DNA of 35,132 nt from Gammaproteobacteria bacterium (GTDB lineage Bacteria > Pseudomonadota > Gammaproteobacteria > Beggiatoales > Beggiatoaceae): assembly GCA_003645255.1 (NCBI GenBank), contig QNES01000025.1, forward strand, positions 1-35,132, written 5' to 3'. The position numbers and the translations under genes were made by a program. A model generated the notes under the pieces. The model searched no databases. It worked only from the letters and a program-made list of their open reading frames with translations, and was not told where the DNA came from. Below, in pieces: positions 17,339-24,145 of this stretch (position 1 is its first letter; every line of letters begins with the position of its first letter).

Positions 17339-17788
17339 ATGGATATTTTAACCGATCATGACTTAATTGCCCTAGATACTTGTCTATGGATTTATCATTT
17401 GGAAGATCATCCCATTTACCGAAAATGGACAAAACAAATATTACAAGCCGTCAATTCTGGACAATGTTGTGGTGTGACTTCTGAAATGAGTTTATTGGAA
17501 ATCTTGGTGCAACCATTAAGCTTAGGCTTAGAAAAAGTGGTTGATGACTACACACATAAGTTGGATAACTTTCCAAATATGACATTGTATCCAGTGAATC
17601 GTGATGTGACATTACAAGCTGCAACATTACGCGCTAAATATAAATTACGCACTCCAGATGCTCTCATTCTGGCGACTGCTATTGTCCAAGGTGCAAGCCT
17701 GATGCTGACAAATGATGTCCAGTGGAAGCAAGTGTCAGAAATATCTGTTATTTGTTTAAGTGATTTATCTAAGGATGAGCTCGTGTAG
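17339..17788 (+). CDS. PIN domain ribonuclease toxin (VapC-like)
   Basis: 149-aa PIN-domain protein, predicted Mg-dependent RNase toxin. The acidic active site is complete: Asp13 (ALDTC), Glu49/Glu54 (TSEMSLLEIL), Asp107 (RTPDALILATA) and Asp126 (LTNDVQW). ATG 17339 is chosen because it lies just after the antitoxin stop and gives a PIN-typical N-terminus; a GTG at 17312 would overlap the antitoxin. The last three codons (Glu-Leu-Val) and the TAG stop lie inside the second copy of the 134-bp element, so its insertion probably replaced the original C-terminus. Gene and antitoxin lie between two direct copies of that element. Confidence 0.85.
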   Translation: MDILTDHDLIALDTCLWIYHLEDHPIYRKWTKQILQAVNSGQCCGVTSEMSLLEILVQPLSLGLEKVVDDYTHKLDNFPNMTLYPVNRDVTLQAATLRAKYKLRTPDALILATAIVQGASLMLTNDVQWKQVSEISVICLSDLSKDELV

Positions 17789-17911
17789 GGTGTATCGCTG
17801 CGCGTCATACACAAAAAAAATCGTGGTAAACATAAGAATGGTGCATGACGCTATCGCTTATGCACCCTACAAATGACAATTTATCAATCAAACCTGTACG
17901 GCTTACGAGTT
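17778..17911. repeat. 134-bp MITE-like palindromic element, copy 2
   Basis: Direct repeat of 16761-16894 with only a few mismatches. Overlaps the end of the PIN toxin gene and supplies its stop codon. No clear target-site duplication at either copy. Confidence 0.85.
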
Positions 17912-18016
17912 TTGGTTTTTATCCTGTTAATTCTTAAATCTGGCAATCCTAATTCAGGCAATTAAAAATTAGTATGGTAAAATGTTTTTTCACTTCTCAA
18001 AGAGTGGTTTATTCCA

Positions 18017-18433
18017 ATGAATCGAAATGACTTTCAACAACTGGCTGATATTCGAGCGAAAGAAGCCAAAGTTCTCTTGGATAATCAGTGTTTTGACGGA
18101 GCCTATTACCTGCTTGGTTATGCGGTAGAATGCGCCCTAAAAAGCTGTATCTCGAAACAGTTTAAGGAACATGATTTTCCAGAACTGCAAACGGTAAGGG
18201 ATAGCTACACCCATAGCCTTGACAAATTATTAGTGGTAGCAGGTTTAAAACAACATCTGTACAACCAGTGGCAAACAATGCCAAAATTAAGAACCAATTG
18301 GTTAATTGTAACTACATGGTCAGAGCAAGCTCGTTATCAACATCATTTTACTCAACTCACCACACAAGATTTTTATAATGCAGTGACTGAAAATCAAACC
18401 GGGGTACTCTCATGGCTAAAGAACTTTATGTAG
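18017..18433 (+). CDS. HEPN domain protein, likely RNase toxin
   Basis: 138-aa all-helical HEPN protein. The N-terminal helices (FQQLADIRAKEAKVLLDN, FDGAYYLLGYAVECALK) are typical, and the RNase motif Rx4H is present as Arg61-DSYT-His66 (RDSYTHSL). HEPN proteins with this motif are metal-independent RNases in toxin-antitoxin and defence systems. The usual partner, an MNT nucleotidyltransferase, is not present. Instead the reading frame overlaps by 22 nt the start of an unknown 153-aa gene, which is the likely partner. The Shine-Dalgarno is weak. A degenerate copy of the 'AATTCAGGCAATTAAA' repeat lies upstream (near 17950). Confidence 0.82.
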   Translation: MNRNDFQQLADIRAKEAKVLLDNQCFDGAYYLLGYAVECALKSCISKQFKEHDFPELQTVRDSYTHSLDKLLVVAGLKQHLYNQWQTMPKLRTNWLIVTTWSEQARYQHHFTQLTTQDFYNAVTENQTGVLSWLKNFM

Positions 18434-18873
18434 GTGAAATCCTTACCGATGAAATGATTATTGCTGGGAAGCAGTTTCTTCAGCAAATTGAAGATGTTAT
18501 GCCAATCACGGCTTCTTTTTGGTTATATACTCAGGAAGCCGAAGTTTGGCGTTTGTATATTGCAACTTCCCTTGTTGCAACCGAAGGGCCTAGAAAAGTG
18601 TATGACAAACTTCTTAATGTCCTTGATGCTAATCAAAAACACGAATATGTTATACCAGCGGTTTGTCTATACGCTGCGGACGACAACAACCATTATGTAT
18701 CATTGCTACATAATGTGCGTCTCAGCGATAAACTCGTTGATACCAGATTAAGCGGGGTTGGCATCAATGGTTCCGGTTATATTGAAGATGCCTACATTTA
18801 TCGTTTATACGAAGCGAAAGAATCTTCGCATTTATCATCAACAGCATTCAATGAAAAACCAGCGGTGGCTTAG
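18412..18873 (+). CDS. Unknown partner of the HEPN protein
   Basis: 153-aa protein of unrecognised family. It starts inside the HEPN gene (22-nt overlap, no Shine-Dalgarno of its own), implying translational coupling and a shared function. Sequence: MAKELYVGEILTDEMIIAGK, then EDVMPITASFWLYTQEAEVW and LYIATSLVATEGPRKVYDKL, then a strand-rich part (EYVIPAVCLYAADD, GSGYIEDAYIYRLYE). Alternating strands and helices suggest an alpha/beta fold; it has no nucleotidyltransferase motif (GS...DxD) and no DNA-binding motif I can see. An antitoxin role is inferred from position only. The TAG stop coincides with the first bases of the palindromic repeat starting at 18871. Confidence 0.7.
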   Translation: MAKELYVGEILTDEMIIAGKQFLQQIEDVMPITASFWLYTQEAEVWRLYIATSLVATEGPRKVYDKLLNVLDANQKHEYVIPAVCLYAADDNNHYVSLLHNVRLSDKLVDTRLSGVGINGSGYIEDAYIYRLYEAKESSHLSSTAFNEKPAVA

Positions 18874-19027
18874 CCAGGGTGGGCAAACGTGTTTTTGTGT
18901 GCATCGACATTTATTTCATAAGGCATTTGTGAATCATTTTCGGTTTTAATGAAATGGTGGGCAATAAAAACACCTTGCCCACCCTACCTGGCTGTAGGGG
19001 CGAACCTTTGTTATCGCCCTGGCTATT
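18872..19027. repeat. Composite palindromic repeat after the HEPN pair
   Basis: AGCCAGGGTGGGCAA (18872-18886) pairs with TTGCCCACCCTACCTGGCT (18975-18993), apart from 4 extra bases. A second small hairpin, GGGGCGA...TATCGCCC (about 18997-19019), follows. This fills most of the first half of the 395-bp gap before the minus-strand CHAT gene. Confidence 0.7.
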
Positions 19028-19159
19028 GAATATCAACATTTGTCTAAGTCAGAAATTTCGGTTCAAAATAACGCGAGCTCATTGACGGAATGATCGAATT
19101 TTTCAGCAAGTTGCTTTATTGATGTTTTATTCTGAATAATTCTAAAATTCTGTCAATTC

Positions 19160-19203
19160 TGATTCAAACAATTAAAGATTATATTAATCAACAAGTTAAA
19201 TAA
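19160..19203 (+). repeat. 44-bp repeat, orphan copy of the pdxJ leader
   Basis: Matches 23153-23196 with two mismatches over 44 bp (TGATTCA(A/G)ACAATTAAAG, then TATATTAATCAACAAG and TTAAATAA). In the second copy it runs into the pdxJ start codon; here no gene follows. It is preceded by CTAAAATTCTGTCAATTC, a motif repeated in the trpD-trpC gap. Confidence 0.75.
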
Positions 19204-19268
19204 AAATATCCGCTACCAAGAAATTCCCAACCTGTTTATAAATTCTTAGCCAAAAACAACTTTTAACA

Positions 19269-21725
19269 TTACAACCAATTCCCGATCAACAAAAACGCTG
19301 ACCAAAAATAAGGATGTCGATAGCGTTCATATAATTTATCAGTTAGTATCATTTTTTGAGCTTTTTGCAAAGCTTCCGCTTTGGATATATTCGGGTTTTG
19401 TAATTGCCGATAAAATTCAATAACAACTGCTGGGGTTGCTTCATCATCCACTTTCCATAAACTCGCCAAAGCGCTTTGAACTCCAGCTTTTAAAGCGACA
19501 CCGGCTAATCCTAACGCAGCACGATCATCTCCCACCGCCGTTTCACAAGCACTCAAAGTTAATAAATCGACTGGATCATTTTTAAGAATAGTGAGATTCA
19601 TTAAGTCTTCTAGTTTATCCATGCTCAGTTTATCGTTATAAGTTAAAACAAACGTGTTTTTTAAATTTGCACTGAACTGACCATGAGAAGCAATATGTAC
19701 TATAGAATAGGCATTTTCATTCATTTCGGTATGGACTTGAGAAATCGTAAATGCACTATTTAATAAGGGTTGACTAGGTAAATGAAATAACCCTTGTAAA
19801 GTATCTAACTCATATTCGGCACAGGGTAAAGAAGAAAAACCTTGCACCGCATCAGATAAGCCAATTAACAAAATTTTAGCTCGTTTCTGACGAAGCTGGC
19901 TTTTTGGAAAACGGTAACACAAACCTGGACTCAAAACTAACGCATATTTTTCAATGAGGAATTCTTCACCATCATGCAAAGCAGCAAAGGGTATAGTGCG
20001 TAATGCCCCATCGGAGACAATAACTAATGTTTTGATATCATGTAATTGCGGAATAAGTGGTTTAATTAATAAACTATAGAGCGTCTTAGCAGGCTCTAAA
20101 AAGCGATTATTAGTCAATGTGTCCAGCATTTGAACGGTGCTAGCCCGCCATGAGGGTTTACAAGTATCAGCCAATTGATCAGGCATTTGAACCTTTGCCA
20201 GTTGCTCAGGGTTGGGATGGTGGCGCAATGGCGATAAAAAAGAGGCAATAGTATCGCGCAATTTGACTTTAGAGATAGGCACAGTGGTTTGTACCAGCCC
20301 ATCGGATCGTTGGAGTAACAATTCCAAACGTCCAGACAATACAATGGGATAAAGTACTGCCGTTTGTGCATCAAGCATTTGTTCTACATGGGAACATTTA
20401 TTTTTAATAGCAAGGCACTCACTTTGAAAGTAATCTTGCAATTCGGCAGCTTTAAAAGCTTCCATGAGATTTCTAGCTTGCAGCAGCAAGCGATCACGGG
20501 TTGAATTGTTCTGAGCAAAACGAGCTTGCTGTAATAATAAATCCACTAATTCAAAATAGACAGGCATGACTTGTTCTTGAAAATTTTTCGTGATATTGAA
20601 ATAACCCATGTTGGCAACTTGGGTGCGAACTGAACCCAAGTTTTTTATGGCTTCTTGATAAGCCCTGATAGCACCCTGATATTTACCTTGCGCTTTGAGA
20701 ATACGTCCTAGTTGCCACTGCCATAAATATAACTGCAGTTGGGAGCGAGTTTGCCCTGCAAAAAACTGCGCCTGTCGAGTTAATGATAAGGCATCATCAT
20801 AACGTTTAGCTTGTTCATACAATTGCCCTAAATAACCGTTAGCATAAGCTTTTGCTGCGCTATTATCCAAACTAACAGCCACAGCCCGTGCAGCTGTTAA
20901 AGCTTGATAGGCTAGAGAGGTCAATTTTTCAGCCGGTGTACTTAACTGGCTTTGAATTTTTCGGCTCAGTTGACTGATAGCGATTAATCCAAATACTTGG
21001 CTATAGGTTTCTTGTCTGTTTTGGGTAACCGGTAAAGCTTGTTCCAAAGCCGCTATGCTGGCTTTAAAAGCTTGTGCTTTATCATCATGTTGATAAGCCA
21101 TTTCAGTTTCTAAAGAAAAAACCATAAATGCTTGATTAATAAGCACTTTGCTGTACAAAGCCTCAATGTCCTCGTTTGAAAAATGGGAAGCACTTTTTGT
21201 CGAGGATTTGATATATAGTAGGGCTTTTTCATAAGCTTCCTTTGCTCCCTCATAGTCATCCACGGTACTCAAGAAATTACCCTGGTGATTTAAGACTTCA
21301 GCCAATAGTATTGGATTATTGATTTGACGCGCTAACTTAAATGCGGTTTTAAGCTGTCGCAGTGCTTCTTTACGCCAGTTTTCTCCCTGGGATAAACGCA
21401 ATTTACTCAATTCATTGTGCAGAAGAGCATAGTCAATTGGCTCATGTTGTAGAGCAATCGGTAATGCGATATTGATTGTTTTGAGTGCGTTATCATAAGC
21501 ACCCAAGCGTCGATAAGTAGACGCTATACCTAACAACGCCTCTAAACGTTCATTGATTTTCTGGGTTGTAGCGAGTATAGTTTGCCATTGCTCAATAGCT
21601 TGTTCAAAATAGCCGTTTTGGAAAGTCTGTTTAGCTACTAAAAGTGATTGGGCTTGTAGCATATTGATTTTGCCTAAGCACAACATCATAATAAATAAAC
21701 AAAGGTATGAATGGAAACGAATCAT
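19269..21725 (-). CDS. Exported TPR-CHAT domain protein
   Basis: 818-aa CHAT protein with a signal peptide (FHSYLCLFIMMLCLGKINML, cleavage near QAQS), so predicted periplasmic or outer-membrane facing. Residues about 27-420 carry at least five TPRs (for example GYFEQAIEQWQTIL, GAYDNALKTINIALPIAL, DYEGAKEAYEKALLYI, KRYDDALSLTRQAQ, GKYQGAIRAYQEAI). The CHAT domain occupies about 540-818, with the catalytic pair His681 (HIASHGQF) and Cys727 (TLSACETAVGDDRA) and the ending YFWSAFLLIGNWL. His-Cys spacing is 46 residues, the same as in the CHAT protein at the window start. GAGGT lies 7 nt before the ATG. Monocistronic. Target unknown. Confidence 0.92.
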   Translation of the reverse strand: MIRFHSYLCLFIMMLCLGKINMLQAQSLLVAKQTFQNGYFEQAIEQWQTILATTQKINERLEALLGIASTYRRLGAYDNALKTINIALPIALQHEPIDYALLHNELSKLRLSQGENWRKEALRQLKTAFKLARQINNPILLAEVLNHQGNFLSTVDDYEGAKEAYEKALLYIKSSTKSASHFSNEDIEALYSKVLINQAFMVFSLETEMAYQHDDKAQAFKASIAALEQALPVTQNRQETYSQVFGLIAISQLSRKIQSQLSTPAEKLTSLAYQALTAARAVAVSLDNSAAKAYANGYLGQLYEQAKRYDDALSLTRQAQFFAGQTRSQLQLYLWQWQLGRILKAQGKYQGAIRAYQEAIKNLGSVRTQVANMGYFNITKNFQEQVMPVYFELVDLLLQQARFAQNNSTRDRLLLQARNLMEAFKAAELQDYFQSECLAIKNKCSHVEQMLDAQTAVLYPIVLSGRLELLLQRSDGLVQTTVPISKVKLRDTIASFLSPLRHHPNPEQLAKVQMPDQLADTCKPSWRASTVQMLDTLTNNRFLEPAKTLYSLLIKPLIPQLHDIKTLVIVSDGALRTIPFAALHDGEEFLIEKYALVLSPGLCYRFPKSQLRQKRAKILLIGLSDAVQGFSSLPCAEYELDTLQGLFHLPSQPLLNSAFTISQVHTEMNENAYSIVHIASHGQFSANLKNTFVLTYNDKLSMDKLEDLMNLTILKNDPVDLLTLSACETAVGDDRAALGLAGVALKAGVQSALASLWKVDDEATPAVVIEFYRQLQNPNISKAEALQKAQKMILTDKLYERYRHPYFWSAFLLIGNWL

Positions 21726-21750
21726 AATTATGACCTCATATTTTAGTTAA

Positions 21751-21859
21751 TGTCCATCCGGGAACAGCCGTAAAAATCCCGTAGCCAAAGCTTTTGATTC
21801 CAAACAATGGGCATCTTGGAGTTCAAAGTTTTAGCTTTGGGCGTGTTTCGGAATGGACA
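21751..21859. repeat. Nested palindromic element upstream of arsM
   Basis: Outer arms TGTCCATCCGGGAAC / GTTTCGGAATGGACA (imperfect) enclose inner arms around CCAAAGCTTTT and TTTTAGCTTTGG. A degenerate AGAAACTAAGTTT hairpin follows near 21970. Together they fill most of the 344-bp gap between the CHAT gene and arsM. Confidence 0.6.
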
Positions 21860-22069
21860 CTCGTTAGATTGCTCATATTTTTTATGCAAAATTTTTGCCT
21901 ATGAGCATTTTGACTTAAATAACGATGCTCAATATTTATTGATAGGCTTTCAGTCCAAAGCTTAATTATTAGAAACTAAGTTTATTGAAGAAACTTGCTT
22001 GGATTGAAGTAAAATTATTTATCTGAACAAGTATATCAGGCTTGAACTCCGAAAAATGAGAGAAAATAT

Positions 22070-23149
22070 ATGAAAAAGACTGTATTAATACAACCGATTA
22101 AAGAATATAATGTCGTCAAAGAATATTATGGTAAGACTTTACAAAGTTCGCAAGATTTAAAAACGGATGCTTGCTGCACCGATACTCAAGTTCCGCACTA
22201 TATCAAAAACGCACTAGCTGATGTCCATGACGAAGTTTTGGCGCGTTATTATGGTTGCGGATTGATCGTACCGGAACAGTTGGAAGGGATGCGTGTCTTA
22301 GATCTAGGCTGCGGTGCGGGGCGTGACTGTTATGTATTATCACGGTTAGTGGGTGAAAACGGCTATGTTGTTGGGGTTGATATGACTGAAGAACAATTGG
22401 AAGTCGCTAATCAATATGTCGATTATCACACCCAAAAATATGGCTATAGCCAGCCTAATGTTGAATTTAAGCAGGGCTATATTGAACGCTTGGATGAGTT
22501 GGGTTTAGATGACGATAGTTTCGATATAATTGTCTCTAATTGTGTGATTAATCTATCGCCCGATAAAGAGGCGGTATTGCGTGAAGCTTATCGGGTGTTG
22601 AAACCGGGCGGAGAAGTTTATTTTTCGGATGTCTACGCGGATCGTCGCGTGTCTGAAACTTTAGTCAAGGATCCTGTTTTATATGGTGAATGTTTAAGCG
22701 GTGCTTTGTATTGGAACGATTTTCTAAGAATGGCTAAAACCAATGGATTTCTTGATCCTCGTTTAGTAGAGGATAGGCAAATTAGCTATGATAATGCAGA
22801 AATTGCTAAGTTAATGGGGGATATTCGTTGTTTCTCTGCTACTTATCGCCTGTTTAAATTGCCCAATTTGGAGAGTGCTAATGAAGACTATGGGCAAGTC
22901 GTGATTTATCAAGGCACAATTCCGTACCATGAAAAGGTGTTTAAATTGGATAAACATCATCTGATTGAAATAGATAAAGTGTTTCCTGTGTGTGGTAATA
23001 CTTATCGTATGCTACATGACACGCGTTTTGCGCCTCATTTTGAATTTGGGGGGCAATGGGAAAACCATTGTGGTATTTTTGAGGGGGGCAGCATACCCTT
23101 TGATGATAATCAGCAAGAGGTGAAAAAGGCGACTTGTGGCTGCTGTTAA
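22070..23149 (+). CDS. arsM: Arsenite S-adenosylmethionine methyltransferase ArsM
   Basis: Methylates As(III) to volatile or less retained methylarsenicals using SAM. 359 aa. SAM-binding motif I is MRVLDLGCGAGRDCYVLS (75-91), motif II acidic VVGVDMTEEQL, and YRVLKPGGEVYFSDVY follows. The four cysteines known from algal and fungal-type ArsM are all present: Cys35/36 (DACCTD), Cys63 (YYGCG), Cys158 (SNCVINLSPDK) and Cys208 (GECLSGALYW). The C-terminal extension (about 250-359) ends in CGCC, which may bind As(III). GAGA lies about 9 nt before the ATG. No arsR or other ars gene is adjacent; pdxJ follows 46 nt downstream. Confidence 0.95.
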   Translation: MKKTVLIQPIKEYNVVKEYYGKTLQSSQDLKTDACCTDTQVPHYIKNALADVHDEVLARYYGCGLIVPEQLEGMRVLDLGCGAGRDCYVLSRLVGENGYVVGVDMTEEQLEVANQYVDYHTQKYGYSQPNVEFKQGYIERLDELGLDDDSFDIIVSNCVINLSPDKEAVLREAYRVLKPGGEVYFSDVYADRRVSETLVKDPVLYGECLSGALYWNDFLRMAKTNGFLDPRLVEDRQISYDNAEIAKLMGDIRCFSATYRLFKLPNLESANEDYGQVVIYQGTIPYHEKVFKLDKHHLIEIDKVFPVCGNTYRMLHDTRFAPHFEFGGQWENHCGIFEGGSIPFDDNQQEVKKATCGCC

Positions 23150-23152
23150 ATT

Positions 23153-23195
23153 TGATTCAGACAATTAAAGTTTATATTAATCAACAAGTTAAATA
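23153..23195 (+). repeat. 44-bp repeat as the pdxJ leader
   Basis: Second copy of 19160-19203. It fills nearly the whole arsM-pdxJ gap and ends at the pdxJ ATG. No Shine-Dalgarno within it. Confidence 0.75.
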
Positions 23196-23939
23196 ATGGA
23201 AATCACACACAATATACCTTTATATTTAGGTGTCAACATTGATCATATTGCCACCATCAGACAAGCGCGTGGCACTCGTTACCCTGATCCCATACAAGCC
23301 GCTATTGTGGCGGAGCAAGCGGGAGCGGATTTGATTACTTTACATTTACGTGAAGATCGTCGGCATATTCAAGAGCGCGATGTTTTATTAATTAAAGATG
23401 TCTTACTCACCCGTATGAATTTGGAAATGGCAGTGACGGAAGACATGTTAGCGTTTGCAGAACGCCTTCGCCCTCATGATGTTTGCTTAGTGTCTGAACG
23501 GCGCGAAGAGTTGACGACTGAAGGCGGATTGGATGTGTTAAAGCAAATAGCTCGTATTACCGAAGCCTGTCAACGATTAGCGGCAGTGGGAACACGGGTT
23601 TCTTTATTTATAGACGCGGATTTGGCACAAATTGATGCAGCAGTGCGTGTCGGTGCGCCGGTGATAGAAATTCATACGGGGCATTTTGCTGATGCGACCG
23701 ATGAACAACTTCGTCAACAGGAATATCAACGTATTTTTGCCGCTGTTAAACAGGGTGCCGCTGCCGGTTTACAAGTCAATGCAGGGCATGGTCTTAATTA
23801 CCATAATGTTGCTGAAATTGCGGGGATGAAAGAGGTGCGTGAGTTAAATATTGGTCATGCGATAGTAGCCCGTGCTTTGTTCAGTGGTTTACCAGAAGCA
23901 GTGCGTGAAATGAAACGTTTGATGGTTGAAGCACGATAA
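23196..23939 (+). CDS. pdxJ: Pyridoxine 5'-phosphate synthase PdxJ
   Basis: Last step of DXP-dependent vitamin B6 synthesis: condenses 3-amino-1-hydroxyacetone phosphate with deoxyxylulose 5-phosphate. 247 aa, normal length. Motifs: [20 protein letters not shown] near the N-terminus, [19 protein letters not shown] (catalytic His), [10 protein letters not shown] (Glu), [19 protein letters not shown] and [14 protein letters not shown] (His). In many gammaproteobacteria pdxJ follows recO; here it follows arsM. There is no Shine-Dalgarno and the leader is a repeat. A good terminator lies 2 nt after the stop. Confidence 0.97.
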   Translation: MEITHNIPLYLGVNIDHIATIRQARGTRYPDPIQAAIVAEQAGADLITLHLREDRRHIQERDVLLIKDVLLTRMNLEMAVTEDMLAFAERLRPHDVCLVSERREELTTEGGLDVLKQIARITEACQRLAAVGTRVSLFIDADLAQIDAAVRVGAPVIEIHTGHFADATDEQLRQQEYQRIFAAVKQGAAAGLQVNAGHGLNYHNVAEIAGMKEVRELNIGHAIVARALFSGLPEAVREMKRLMVEAR

Positions 23940-23940
23940 A

Positions 23941-23972
23941 GGGCAACCACAAGGGGTTGCCCCTATATTTTT
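23941..23972 (+). terminator. Intrinsic terminator after pdxJ
   Basis: 8-bp stem GGGCAACC (23941-23948) / GGTTGCCC (23955-23962), 6-nt loop, followed by an AT-rich run CCTATATTTTT. Confidence 0.7.
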
Positions 23973-24074
23973 GAAGGGAGCCCTTTTCAACGTCATAAAC
24001 TCTGAAAAACCAAGTTTTTTCAAGAAAGTGTGTTTCTTTTCAACGATATAGTTTCTCACATAAATAACTTCACA

Positions 24075-24107
24075 AAACCTGCCATGTTTCCAAAACATGG
24101 CAGGTTT
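24075..24107. repeat. Perfect 15-bp palindrome AAACCTGCCATGTTT
   Basis: AAACCTGCCATGTTT (24075-24089) / AAACATGGCAGGTTT (24093-24107), 3-nt loop. Variant of the AACCTGTCAGGTT family, between the 3' ends of convergent pdxJ and the cyclase gene; could serve as a two-way terminator. Confidence 0.7.
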
Positions 24108-24145
24108 GATCAAAAAATTATTTTTATGAACATCTATAGAAAAAA

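Noticed and set aside
18461-18949. Two open frames overlapping the HEPN partner in another frame
   Set aside because: Products look like out-of-frame translation and lack starts with ribosome sites; the 153-aa frame coupled to HEPN explains the DNA.
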